Notes: generated by a model from the sequence alone, not told the origin. DNA of 64,000 bases from Monocercomonoides exilis (GCA_001643675.2 LSRY02000007.1:5001-69000); one strand, 5' to 3'. Counted from the stretch's first letter, positions 1 to 12,252 are shown. Numbers and translations are program-made.

Positions 1-136
1 CTGGCAAAATATCTCCCTCCAAATCAGTCATTCCAGTGAGATATAAAATATTTATTGTTTTTCTTCACTCAGAAAAATGACAAGAAAAATTCATTAAAAA
101 TCAAAGGTTATTCTAACATTATAACAGATATATACA

Positions 137-180
137 GTGGGAGTGTGAGTGGGGATGGGGGTGTGGGGGTGGTGTGGGGT
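137..180 (+). other. G-rich tract of the satellite unit (possible G-quadruplex)
   Basis: Runs of three to six G separated by one to three bases occur here and at the same place in every unit. In an otherwise AT-rich repeat this is a strong strand-asymmetric G block with at least four G runs, the minimal pattern for a G-quadruplex. Whether it folds or is transcribed cannot be seen. Confidence 0.5.
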
Positions 181-305
181 TGTCAGATGAAATGCCCAGG
201 GGCCAGGAACGAATTTATGAAAATTTGATTTTTGTGGGTTAGGCCAGACAGAAGGGTCTGTTTTGCAGGGGGATATGCCTGTGAAAAGGCAGGAAATGAG
301 GTTTT

Positions 306-334
306 AGAAGGCGTCCGCTCCGCGTCCGCCTTCT
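306..334. other. GC-rich inverted repeat (hairpin) in the satellite unit
   Basis: AGAAGGCG (306-313) is the exact reverse complement of CGCCTTCT (327-334), with a GC-rich loop containing further partial pairing. A second palindrome, GGGGGCCCCC, lies at about 357-366. Both recur in the complete units. Such short palindromes could be structural in DNA or in a transcript. Confidence 0.6.
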
Positions 335-3300
335 ACGAAGGCCACATACTGCTCATAGGGGGCCCCCATGAAACTCGGGGGTAAGGCAAATTTTTGCCAT
401 AAAATTAACTCAAAAATGACTGAAAAATGACTAAAAAATTCAAATATTTCCCTGAGTTTCTATAAGATGACCATAAAAACTACACCAACAATCATCAGGT
501 TCAGCACGGTCTAACCCGAACCTACAATCATATTTCTCATTGTCCTCAATCATTTTTAAAAATTTATTTTTGACTTCTTTTTGACTGATATTTCACTGAA
601 AATCAAATATTTTCATAAGTCATGATAGAAAAGTTGTTAGATAATTTTGTAATAAATTATTATTTATAAGTGCCTTTCATTGAAGGTTAGATTTCAACTG
701 CCTTTAACCCTAACCATCACTTAACAACAATAATTTTGAATTAATTTCTGATTTTAATGGGTTAAATGTCAATATAATTAATTAAATAAATAAAATAAAC
801 ATGAGAAATTGTTGGAGTCAGTTAAGATAGACTAATGGGAGATCAACATTTTGTCACATGGTCGACCTAACACTAACTGTTAATACTATATTTTATAAAA
901 AATAAATTTATTAAAAAAAAGAATATTTTTGGGTTAGAATGACAACAATAATATTCAATTAATTAATTTTCAATTTTTTCATTTTTTCTCCAATATTATA
1001 TTATTACACATAATTCACAACTAACACACTGGCAAAATATCTCCCTCCAAATCAGTCATTCCAGTGAGATATAAAATATTTATTGTTTTTCTTCACTCAG
1101 AAAAATGACAAGAAAAATTCATTAAAAATCAAAGGTTATTCTAACATTATAACAGATATATACAGTGGGAGTGTGAGTGGGGATGGGGGGTGTGGGGGTG
1201 GTGTGGGGGTTGTCAGATGAAATGCCCAGGGGCCAGGAACGAATTTATGAAAATTTGATTTTTGTGGGTTAGGCCAGACAGAAGGGTCTGTTTTGCAGGG
1301 GGATATGCCTGTGAAAAGGCAGGAAATGAGGTTTTAGAAGGCGTCCGCTCCGCGTCCGCCTTCTACGAAGGCCACATACTGCTCATAGGGGGCCCCCCAT
1401 GAAACTCGGGGGTAAGGCAAATTTTTTGCCATAAAATTAACTCAAAAAATGACTGAAAAATGACTAAAAAATTCAAATATTTCCCTGAGTTTCTATAAGA
1501 TGACCATAAAAACTACACCAACAATCATCAGGTTCAGCACGGTCTAACCCGAACCTACAATCATATTTCTCATTGTCCTCAATCATTTTTAAAAAATTTA
1601 TTTTTGACTTCTTTTTTGACTGATATTTCACTGAAAATCAAATATTTTCATAAGTCATGATAGAAAAGTTGTTAGATAATTTTGTAATAAATTATTATTT
1701 ATAAGTGCCTTTCATTGAAGGTTAGATTTCAACTGCCTTTAACCCTAACCATCACTTAACAACAATAATTTTGAATTAATTTCTGATTTTAATGGGTTAA
1801 ATGTCAATATAATTAATTAAATAAATAAAATAAACATGAGAAATTGTTGGAGTCAGTTAAGATAGACTAATGGGAGATCAACATTTTGTCACATGGTCGA
1901 CCTAACACTAACTGTTAATACTATATTTTATAAAAAATAAATTTATTAAAAAAAAGAATATTTTTGGGTTAGAATGACAACAATAATATTCAATTAATTA
2001 ATTTTCAATTTTTTCATTTTTTCTCCAATATTATATTATTACACATAATTCACAACTAACACACTGGCAAAATATCTCCCTCCAAATCAGTCATTCCAGT
2101 GAGATATAAAATATTTATTGTTTTTCTTCACTCAGAAAAATGACAAGAAAAATTCATTAAAAATCAAAGGTTATTCTAACATTATAACAGATATATACAG
2201 TGGGAGTGTGAGTGGGGATGGGGGGTGTGGGGGTGGTGTGGGGGTTGTCAGATGAAATGCCCAGGGGCCAGGAACGAATTTATGAAAATTTGATTTTTGT
2301 GGGTTAGGCCAGACAGAAGGGTCTGTTTTGCAGGGGGATATGCCTGTGAAAAGGCAGGAAATGAGGTTTTAGAAGGCGTCCGCTCCGCGTCCGCCTTCTA
2401 CGAAGGCCACATACTGCTCATAGGGGGCCCCCCATGAAACTCGGGGGTAAGGCAAATTTTTTGCCATAAAATTAACTCAAAAAATGACTGAAAAATGACT
2501 AAAAAATTCAAATATTTCCCTGAGTTTCTATAAGATGACCATAAAAACTACACCAACAATCATCAGGTTCAGCACGGTCTAACCCGAACCTACAATCATA
2601 TTTCTCATTGTCCTCAATCATTTTTAAAAAATTTATTTTTGACTTCTTTTTTGACTGATATTTCACTGAAAATCAAATATTTTCATAAGTCATGATAGAA
2701 AAGTTGTTAGATAATTTTGTAATAAATTATTATTTATAAGTGCCTTTCATTGAAGGTTAGATTTCAACTGCCTTTAACCCTAACCATCACTTAACAACAA
2801 TAATTTTGAATTAATTTCTGATTTTAATGGGTTAAATGTCAATATAATTAATTAAATAAATAAAATAAACATGAGAAATTGTTGGAGTCAGTTAAGATAG
2901 ACTAATGGGAGATCAACATTTTGTCACATGGTCGACCTAACACTAACTGTTAATACTATATTTTATAAAAAATAAATTTATTAAAAAAAAGAATATTTTT
3001 GGGTTAGAATGACAACAATAATATTCAATTAATTAATTTTCAATTTTTTCATTTTTTCTCCAATATTATATTATTACACATAATTCACAACTAACACACT
3101 GGCAAAATATCTCCCTCCAAATCAGTCATTCCAGTGAGATATAAAATATTTATTGTTTTTCTTCACTCAGAAAAATGACAAGAAAAATTCATTAAAAATC
3201 AAAGGTTATTCTAACATTATAACAGATATATACAGTGGGAGTGTGAGTGGGGATGGGGGTGTGGGGGTGGTGTGGGGTTGTCAGATGAAATGCCCAGGGG

Positions 3301-5866
3301 CCAGGAACGAATTTATGAAAATTTGATTTTTGTGGGTTAGGCCAGACAGAAGGGTCTGTTTTGCAGGGGGATATGCCTGTGAAAAGGCAGGAAATGAGGT
3401 TTTAGAAGGCGTCCGCTCCGCGTCCGCCTTCTACGAAGGCCACATACTGCTCATAGGGGGCCCCCATGAAACTCGGGGTAAGGCAAATTTTTGCCATAAA
3501 ATTAACTCAAAAATGACTGAAAAATGACTAAAAAATTCAAATATTTCCCTGAGTTTCTATAAGATGACCATAAAAACTACACCAACAATCATCAGGTTCA
3601 GCACGGTCTAACCCGAACCTACAATCATATTTCTCATTGTCCTCAATCATTTTTAAAAAATTTATTTTTGACTTCTTTTTTGACTGATATTTCACTGAAA
3701 ATCAAATATTTTCATAAGTCATGATAGAAAAGTTGTTAGATAATTTTGTAATAAATTATTATTTATAAGTGCCTTTCATTGAAGGTTAGATTTCAACTGC
3801 CTTTAACCCTAACCATCACTTAACAACAATAATTTTGAATTAATTTCTGATTTTAATGGGTTAAATGTCAATATAATTAATTAAATAAATAAAATAAACA
3901 TGAGAAATTGTTGGAGTCAGTTAAGATAGACTAATGGGAGATCAACATTTTGTCACATGGTCGACCTAACACTAACTGTTAATACTATATTTTATAAAAA
4001 ATAAATTTATTAAAAAAAAAGAATATTTTTGGGTTAGAATGACAACAATAATATTCAATTAATTAATTTTCAATTTTTTCATTTTTTCTCCAATATTATA
4101 TTATTACACATAATTCACAACTAACACACTGGCAAAATATCTCCCTCCAAATCAGTCATTCCAGTGAGATATAAAATATTTATTGTTTTTCTTCACTCAG
4201 AAAAATGACAAGAAAAATTCATTAAAAATCAAAGGTTATTCTAACATTATAACAGATATATACAGTGGGAGTGTGAGTGGGGATGGGGGGTGTGGGGGTG
4301 GTGTGGGGGTTGTCAGATGAAATGCCCAGGGGCCAGGAACGAATTTATGAAAATTTGATTTTTGTGGGTTAGGCCAGACAGAAGGGTCTGTTTTGCAGGG
4401 GGATATGCCTGTGAAAAGGCAGGAAATGAGGTTTTAGAAGGCGTCCGCTCCGCGTCCGCCTTCTACGAAGGCCACATACTGCTCATAGGGGGCCCCCCAT
4501 GAAACTCGGGGTAAGGCAAATTTTTGCCATAAAATTAACTCAAAAATGACTGAAAAATGACTAAAAAATTCAAATATTTCCCTGAGTTTCTATAAGATGA
4601 CCATAAAAACTACACCAACAATCATCAGGTTCAGCACGGTCTAACCCGAACCTACAATCATATTTCTCATTGTCCTCAATCATTTTTAAAAAATTTATTT
4701 TTGACTTCTTTTTGACTGATATTTCACTGAAAATCAAATATTTTCATAAGTCATGATAGAAAAGTTGTTAGATAATTTTGTAATAAATTATTATTTATAA
4801 GTGCCTTTCATTGAAGGTTAGATTTCAACTGCCTTTAACCCTAACCATCACTTAACAACAATAATTTTGAATTAATTTCTGATTTTAATGGGTTAAATGT
4901 CAATATAATTAATTAAATAAATAAAATAAACATGAGAAATTGTTGGAGTCAGTTAAGATAGACTAATGGGAGATCAACATTTTGTCACATGGTCGACCTA
5001 ACACTAACTGTTAATACTATATTTTATAAAAAATAAATTTATTAAAAAAAAGAATATTTTTGGGTTAGAATGACAACAATAATATTCAATTAATTAATTT
5101 TCAATTTTTTCATTTTTTCTCCAATATTATATTATTACACATAATTCACAACTAACACACTGGCAAAATATCTCCCTCCAAATCAGTCATTCCAGTGAGA
5201 TATAAAATATTTATTGTTTTTCTTCACTCAGAAAAATGACAAGAAAAATTCATTAAAAATCAAAGGTTATTCTAACATTATAACAGATATATACAGTGGG
5301 AGTGTGAGTGGGGATGGGGGGTGTGGGGGTGGTGTGGGGGTTGTCAGATGAAATGCCCAGGGGCCAGGAACGAATTTATGAAAATTTGATTTTTGTGGGT
5401 TAGGCCAGACAGAAGGGTCTGTTTTGCAGGGGGATATGCCTGTGAAAAGGCAGGAAATGAGGTTTTAGAAGGCGTCCGCTCCGCGTCCGCCTTCTACGAA
5501 GGCCACATACTGCTCATAGGGGGCCCCCCATGAAACTCGGGGGTAAGGCAAATTTTTTGCCATAAAATTAACTCAAAAAATGACTGAAAAATGACTAAAA
5601 AATTCAAATATTTCCCTGAGCTTCTATAAGATGACCATAAAAACTACACCAACAATCATCAGGTTCAGCACGGTCTAACCCGAACCTACAATCATATTTC
5701 TCATTGTCCTCAATCATTTTTAAAAAATTTATTTTTGACTTCTTTTTTGACTGATATTTCACTGAAAATCAAATATTTTCATAAGTCATGATAGAAAAGT
5801 TGTTAGATAATTTTGTAATAAATTATTATTTATAAGTGCCTTTCATTGAAGGTTAGATTTCAACTG

Positions 5867-5885
5867 CCTTTAACCCTAACCCTAA
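5867..5885 (+). repeat. Short telomere-like (CCCTAA)n tract at the array boundary
   Basis: Full satellite units read TTTAACCCTAACCATCAC at this point. The last unit instead reads TAACCCTAACCCTAAC, an extra CCCTAA, and is followed directly by unrelated sequence (ATCGGTTTTTGCACG). On the plus strand the C-rich orientation is what a left chromosome end would show. It is only about two and a half repeats, so an interstitial telomere-like junction rather than a telomere. Confidence 0.75.
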
Positions 5886-7450
5886 CATCGGTTTTTGCAC
5901 GACTTTTTGTGACTATATCCGATTGTGATTATATGCGATGTGTCTTTACACAGAAAAAAATAAAAATTAATTTTTGAAATAATTAATTTTGGGTCAATTT
6001 TTTTATTTTTGAAAAAACTTGACAAATACACATTTTTCAATAGAAATAACAATTTTTATTGTTTTATTATGTTATTCAGACTTTTTTAAACATTATTTTG
6101 AAAAATCGATTTTTTGAAATTTTTTATCAAAAAATATATTTTTAATTGAAATTATCACAAATAATGAAAACAATTATGATTTCATATTTTCAGCCCTGTG
6201 ACTATATGTGATGGATATTGAATGAAAAATTGGGAAAAATTGTTTGTGCATGGATAAATGTGACTATAAACGAATGTGATTGTATTCGACGTGATTATAT
6301 CCGGTTTTGACTGTTAACAAATCGACATAAATAAGCAACATAAAAAGGATTATATGAAAATATTCACCATGACAAACATTAAAAACTATATTTTATCTTG
6401 TTCGATTGAATTGATAAATTCATTCGAACTATGTCAAGCAAGAAATAGATATCTCTATAAAATATGAACAAAATAAAAAATTATGGGTGCTGAAATTTTT
6501 GAATTTCAGAGAGAAATGTTTTTGTCTAATTTCGAATTTTCCCTCCTTGAATCGCTTAGTTAAATTGTGAAGATTAACGCCATTTTATTCAAATTTTGAA
6601 AAAGTCCAAACTGAAAGTGATACAATTTACACCTATGCCAAATTCTTTTCGAAAAATCGGTCCATATAAAGTTTAAAAATAATTATTATCTATTAATTCG
6701 TTATGAATTGAGCGTTTAAAAACCCAAATTGCAAAAGGAGCGCATTTCGAATTATGCCTTAAAACCGTGAGAAAAATGAAGTCACAGTTTTAAAAAATTT
6801 TTTAAATTCAAATGAATTGCGCTTCCTGTTCGTTTGAATGTGTTCACACGTGCAATGTTATCCATCCATCAAGTGTCTTCAGATTTTCTTTTCATTAACT
6901 GAGTTTGTTTCTTGTTGAAAAACAGTAATAATTTTGAAATAAAGAAACACGCATTCATTCACAAACCACTTTTGTATAAGTTAAAATTGAAGTCGATTTT
7001 ATTCAATATGATATTTATTATGTTTTCATTTCGATTGTGTTATGGAGAAATTTGGATGAAACTTATTTGAAAACAAAACTTATAATGGGGTTGTGTCGGT
7101 TTATTCAAAATGTTGTTGACTTCATAAAAATACGTTAAATGAAATTACCAATGAATAAATCGAGAATTTGAAGGAAAGAAATAAAAATGAGCATTATACA
7201 AAAACTTTTAATTTATCGAGACTATTTTTATGATCCCATAAAAAATCACCCATATTAGTTTTTTCTTCGATTTGAAATTTATTGCATAAGATAGGTTTGC
7301 TTTGAATAGTTATTTCATATTATTTCTTATTCATTCGTTGATAAAGAAATGTTATTCTTTGAAAAGACATTTCAAACTATTTCACTGATCAATTTCAAAG
7401 TTATATAAACATTGATCAAAATAGTGTTTTGTTGAAGAGTGCTTTAAAGA
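5886..7450. other. AT-rich spacer with degenerate GTGAYTATAT motifs
   Basis: No convincing gene in either strand. Between about 5910 and 6312 there are several loosely related copies of a motif like GTGATTATATCCGAT (near 5911, 5926, 6196, 6258, 6279 and 6292). The remainder is AT-rich sequence that must contain the promoter of the gene starting at 7451. No tRNA or rRNA seen. Confidence 0.6.
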
Positions 7451-9922
7451 ATGTTTTTGGGATTAATTCTTTTCAAAATCGTAATAAACATTTATGCGAA
7501 TGAAGATCCATCAAATCCTCAAACAGTTTACGTGAAGCAAAGCGGGAAAGATGAAAACAGCGGATTGGCAATCGATCAGGAAAAGCCATCATTGAACGGT
7601 GCATATAATCTGCTGGGCGATGGTAGCATATGCAGCATGAAAATAGTCTACGATACAGATCCGTTGACTGCAGAAGTCATTGTATTTAGCAATAAACAAA
7701 AAATTACAATTGAAGGATGGAAAAGTGATGGAAGTGGAAATGCTGAAGTGGCAATAGACTGTGACATTCATCCAGGATGTAATCTATTTAATTGCTGTTG
7801 TGATGCGGAAATAAAATTCTTGGCGTTTCACTTCCCAACAACGTTGAGAAATGAAAGCCAAGAGCGTGGATCATATGATTTGATACGAGATAATTATGCT
7901 TCGTTGTTAATAAGCAACTGCAGATTTATTCGGCCAGAAGGTGAAGGATGCTCCGGTGATATTTATCTTGTGAACGCATATGGAGGATCATTAACATTGG
8001 ACTCAGTTGAGTGCGCGGATGAATCTAAAACATTAACATCGGAGAATGAACTGTTTTTTGCAAACACATGTGAAACAGTGATATTGTCAAATTTAACATT
8101 AAAGAAAATTGAAACAGACGAGAATTATGTTATTCAGATCCCATGTTACAATAAATGTGATATCACATTGAATGGAAGCAGTTTTAAGGAATGCAAAGCA
8201 AATTATTTTGGAACCTTGGTTGTTTTTTTCTTCAACAGTGAATGCACGCTTTCAGTTGGAGATGGAGATGTTACCACTTTTTCATCTTGCAGTAGCAATA
8301 ATTATAAAGGATCCGGAGGAATATATCTGCAAATACCAGCTATTGAATCAACAAGCCAACTTAACTGGCCTGAAGACGGAACGAATCTGATATTTGACAG
8401 ATGCACAGCAGGAGAAGGCTTATCAAAAAGGAACATTGGAATATATTTGGAGATGGCAAATGACTCATTATTCGAAGAAATAGCAGATGCAATGAAGAAG
8501 AGTTTTGCAGCTAATTACACACGAAGAGATAACAAGTGGAATGTTGTTGGAATTGAAAATAATAATTACGAAGAATTTGATTTTATATCTAAGTATTTAG
8601 ATCCTTTGCTGCCTCCATCGCAAAATGTTTCAAAGATTTATGTTGAGTCCATAGGCAATGGGAATGGTGAAAGCTTGGAGAAACCAATTGACAGTTTGAA
8701 GGAGGCCAATGAATTGTTGGGAATGATCACAAGAGAAGACATATTTGGCATTTCAATATTAAAGTCGGATGATCCTATCCAAGCCGAAGAAATTACATTT
8801 AGCAAGAGCCGTGGAATAATCATTGAAGGAGTGAACAGCGACGGAAATGGAAATGTTGAAGTGGCTATCGATTGTGATGCCATAGCTTCAAGAGCTTTAT
8901 TCACGTGCGAAAAAGAGGTGGAATTCAAGTATTTGGCATTCAATTTCCCAACGTCAGAGAACAAATGGAATTTTTTGATTTTAGGAAATATGATGTCAAC
9001 CTCACTCACGATCAACAATTGCCGATTTGTTAGAGTTGCAGCCCAATTGCCAGAGAAAATGACGATAAATGCTGATGGGGATGATGTTGTTGTAGGCAAT
9101 CTTGTAAACGTTTGTGGGGGAAAAGTCGCTATGAACACTGTCACATGCACAGATAACAGTAATACAGTTTCGTTTTCTTCATCAACGTTTTATTTCAGCG
9201 GACCAAAAGAAGTGTCTTTGAATGGAGTGGAGATCAGCAATGTGAAATTTTCAAACAGTGCTGCAATTTTTATTACGGAACCATTAGACGAAGCTGTGAA
9301 AATTTCTATTGAGGGATTGAATATTCGTGAAGCCAATTCAAAGAAAGGAGATGCAGCTGGATTACGGATTGCTTTGTTCTCAGAAGAATCCACAGTGGCA
9401 ATTGGAAGAAACAACAAATGTTCATTCAAGTCATGTACAGCGCCAAAGGGGAAATCGGGTGCAATATTAATTGAAATTTCGAAGGCAACATCAAATCTGA
9501 AACTCCCTTCAGAACACAATCTGGAGATTGACAATTCAAACACTGCGAATTCAACAGCAAGATCAATATTCATCATCGCCCCAGATTTAGATGAGTTCTG
9601 CAAACAGGAAGGTGCATTCGAATTTGCGAATGATTACGATGATTCGACAGTTGGATGGATTGTGGGAGCAAAAGATGAAGAATCAGAACCAACTGATGTG
9701 TATGAGAAATATTTGAAGAAGACAGAAGATCTTTCTCCAGAAGATAAGAAACCAAATGCTGGAACTGTTGTTGCAATTGTCGTGCCGATAGTTGTTGTTG
9801 TTGTTGTCGCAGTTGTTGTGATTGTGGTTGTTATTGTGATTGTCAAGAAAAAGAAGGCCAAAAGCAACAAAGATGGAGACAACGAGGGAAGCAAAGAACA
9901 AGAAATGAGCACCCAGGAGTAG
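7451..9922 (+). CDS. Secreted, membrane-anchored protein with two related halves (beta-helix-like surface protein)
   Basis: Single-exon gene of 823 residues. Residues 1-16 are a signal peptide (MFLGLILFKIVINIYA). The ectodomain has two halves that align: YVKQSG near residue 28 matches YVESIG near 397, followed in each by a shared pattern (ITIEG/IIIEG, then VAIDCD, then a phenylalanine-rich FLAFHFP/YLAFNFP block). Short hydrophobic steps with N and C ladders resemble parallel beta-helix (pectin-lyase-fold) proteins. Residues about 770-798 are an almost pure valine/isoleucine membrane span, followed by a 25-residue basic then acidic cytoplasmic tail. No catalytic motif is recognised. Probable cell-surface protein; the ligand or role is unknown. 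It is the first gene inside the satellite array, a usual position for variable surface-protein families (inference). Confidence 0.85.
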   Translation: MFLGLILFKIVINIYANEDPSNPQTVYVKQSGKDENSGLAIDQEKPSLNGAYNLLGDGSICSMKIVYDTDPLTAEVIVFSNKQKITIEGWKSDGSGNAEVAIDCDIHPGCNLFNCCCDAEIKFLAFHFPTTLRNESQERGSYDLIRDNYASLLISNCRFIRPEGEGCSGDIYLVNAYGGSLTLDSVECADESKTLTSENELFFANTCETVILSNLTLKKIETDENYVIQIPCYNKCDITLNGSSFKECKANYFGTLVVFFFNSECTLSVGDGDVTTFSSCSSNNYKGSGGIYLQIPAIESTSQLNWPEDGTNLIFDRCTAGEGLSKRNIGIYLEMANDSLFEEIADAMKKSFAANYTRRDNKWNVVGIENNNYEEFDFISKYLDPLLPPSQNVSKIYVESIGNGNGESLEKPIDSLKEANELLGMITREDIFGISILKSDDPIQAEEITFSKSRGIIIEGVNSDGNGNVEVAIDCDAIASRALFTCEKEVEFKYLAFNFPTSENKWNFLILGNMMSTSLTINNCRFVRVAAQLPEKMTINADGDDVVVGNLVNVCGGKVAMNTVTCTDNSNTVSFSSSTFYFSGPKEVSLNGVEISNVKFSNSAAIFITEPLDEAVKISIEGLNIREANSKKGDAAGLRIALFSEESTVAIGRNNKCSFKSCTAPKGKSGAILIEISKATSNLKLPSEHNLEIDNSNTANSTARSIFIIAPDLDEFCKQEGAFEFANDYDDSTVGWIVGAKDEESEPTDVYEKYLKKTEDLSPEDKKPNAGTVVAIVVPIVVVVVVAVVVIVVVIVIVKKKKAKSNKDGDNEGSKEQEMSTQE

Positions 9923-12252
9923 AATTGAGATTTCCAATTCTTTCAGAGCAATTTAACATTTTTTGAGTTCAAAAAACATATATTTGTGAATATCGTAGTA
10001 TATTTCTAATCTTTTCTTCCTCATTAATCGCATTGAAAGTGTGATTATTTGTTGAAATGTAATTCGAAGATTTGTTTCATTTCACACACCAATTATAATT
10101 CACCATCAACATTTTTTCGTTCAATTCAGATGATTTTTTAATTATTAACATGCAATTTTAACTTTTCTGGTTTGAATCAATAACTTATAACAAGTAACAT
10201 CTTGTTATTAATAAACTTCATTTTTTTCGAACAAATTTTCAACAAATAATGTAACATTCAATTCAATGAACATTCCACTTTTTTGGAATTCATTACAAAA
10301 TAACCAACACTTTGATTAAATAACTTCAAGTTTTTGTTATGGATTCAATGATCATCAGAAATGAAAAACTGAATATTCCATTCACCGATTGAGAAATCCG
10401 TGAATGAATATTACATGTAGAATTTGAAATATTATTTCCTGTGTGACAACAAAAATTGGTGAGATGCAATATTTTTGATATTCTGCCTGATGATTTTTGT
10501 CAATTGGAAGATAGAAGAAATACACCAATTTCATCAATTACACAAAAAGACGTAATGTATGTAATTTTTATTGTTCTATTGATTGTGAAGATATTTCCAT
10601 CTATATCCTTTCGAAAGTGCAGGAATATGAGTTATTGTTGAAATGGCCAATCTCCGCTTTGGAGAGCAATGCGATGGGAATGGAGCTGATTATTGTTTGG
10701 CAATTAGGAAATAAATGAAGTTACGCAAGATATATGATTTTCATATTTTTGTTTGAAACTAGAAATGAAATCAAATTCGATGAAAAGAACTTAATTGAAA
10801 GAAAACAGAATGGAATGATGTTATATATGAAATTCGAACAAAATTGCACAACAATATGGAAAATGGGATGAAGAACAGATAACAACGTTTCCAGCTTTTT
10901 GGAAAATCGAAGCTTTCGAGATTTAAATATTGAATCCAAATTGAAGAAGAAAAACGATGAAAGCAATGAAACTGGAGATCAACTTCATCAAAGAATGTGT
11001 ATTTTTAAACGTATGCTATTGAAAGGGAAGATCAGTATTTTTTGGAATCTTTGAAGCGAAACAAGGCAATTTCCTGTTCAGTTTTTGATTAGGAAATGGA
11101 AAAAGAGTTGTATTTGAGAGATAATTTTAAAAATAATTCGAAATTATCAAAAGCACAACAATCACATTCAACTTGCATATCACTAATTGCAGTGCAATTG
11201 ACTTTTCAAACACTTCCAGGTTTTAAAGTTTGACAAGAGCGATTGTGAATGAATTGCATTTCATGAGAGGGGCTGCAAAGGAAATAGAAGAGCTGACATA
11301 AGTAGTAGATAAACAAAGAGAGAAAAAAGAAGAAGAAATTGAAGAAGGGAAAGAAGTGATTGATCAACGAGATTGCTCGTAACGTTAGATTTTTTCCTTC
11401 ACTTCCACCAATCGAGGATTAAAGAATTTATTCTGCTTGTCAACAACATTGTAATGATGTTTAAAGCATCAAAGAATAACAGCAGAAAAAAAGTTACATT
11501 TAACCTGAACCTTTAGAAATGTTGCGAGAAGAAGCAGTGTGAAAATTGGCGAATTGCTGAAAAACAGAACTATTTGTGCTATTTAGGAGGAGATAAAGTC
11601 ACAAACATTGAAAGTAAATGATAAATGAAATATTTGGAAGTTTTTATCGATACTCAAAGACAATTTCGCGAAAAGATGCATAATGAAGCTGATGAAAGGG
11701 GAAATGAAAAATATGGAGTAAAGAAAGGTGGTTGAAAAGACGAAGGAAGAAAGAGGAAGATAGCATCATCGGATTGAGCTATTGAATGAGTTGAGAATTC
11801 GGTATTTCTTCATAATTTGTTGCTCACTATTATATTTTATTCTCCGAAAACTTATCAATATTAACTTCCGGTTCGCTTTTTGTATTTTTTTCTTCATTTG
11901 TCTCAATGAAAGGTTCTTATTGTTAAATATTTGAACAGAGACAAGGACTCTTTCAAAGAAACTCAATATTTTAAAAATAACATGAAGAAAAGCAGATATT
12001 TATTCCATGATAGAGTCTATGAAATATGAATTGTTTTTAGAAAAGAAAAGAAAACATTTTTTAATTGGATATTCCAAAACACTATCAATGAGCAAAAGGT
12101 TTTTTGTTCTGCAAAACTGTCAAAAGCATTCAATGATGGGCTGATGCAGTATGCTCCGCAATTAACCTTAAAAGAAATCCATATCTGTCAATATATGTAT
12201 ATTAAAAATCACATGAATTATAAAATTTCAAATTGATTATAATTTCGCTTAT
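9923..12252. other. Intergenic region, possible decayed coding sequence at about 10640-11760
   Basis: No open frame of useful length and no recognisable domain. From about 10640 to 11760 the plus strand is purine-rich with short protein-like stretches interrupted by stops in every frame (for example about 45 codons before the stop near 11056). This resembles the composition of coding strands elsewhere in the window, so a decayed gene is possible but unproven. The region just before 12253 holds the 3' end of the neighbouring minus-strand gene. Confidence 0.4.

Larger units (their letters stand above)
1..5885. repeat. Subtelomere-like satellite array, ~1.03 kb unit, five full copies and one truncated
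   Basis: A unit beginning CTGGCAAAATATCTCCC recurs head to tail at 1, 1029, 2064, 3099, 4129 and 5160, giving periods of 1028, 1035, 1035, 1030 and 1031 bp. The sixth copy stops after about 715 bp. Copies are almost identical: the differences I see are homopolymer lengths plus one T-to-C change at 5621. Each unit is AT-rich but contains a G-rich stretch, a GC-rich hairpin and several TTAGGG-like motifs on both strands (GGGTTAGG, GGGTTAGA, AACCCTAACC). No reading frame is conserved between copies, so it appears non-coding. Position at a sequence end, the telomere-like motifs and the tandem organisation suggest a subtelomeric satellite; that is inference. Confidence 0.95.

Noticed and set aside
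3330-3527. 65-codon open frame inside the fourth satellite unit
   Set aside because: Open only because homopolymer lengths differ in this copy; the same frame is closed in the other units.
1-5885. CRISPR-like array or rDNA as explanation of the tandem repeat
   Set aside because: A 1 kb unit without spacers or rRNA-like sequence; eukaryotic satellite fits better.
8638-9150. 170-codon open frame antisense to the surface protein gene
   Set aside because: Shadow of the plus-strand coding sequence; biased composition, no domain.
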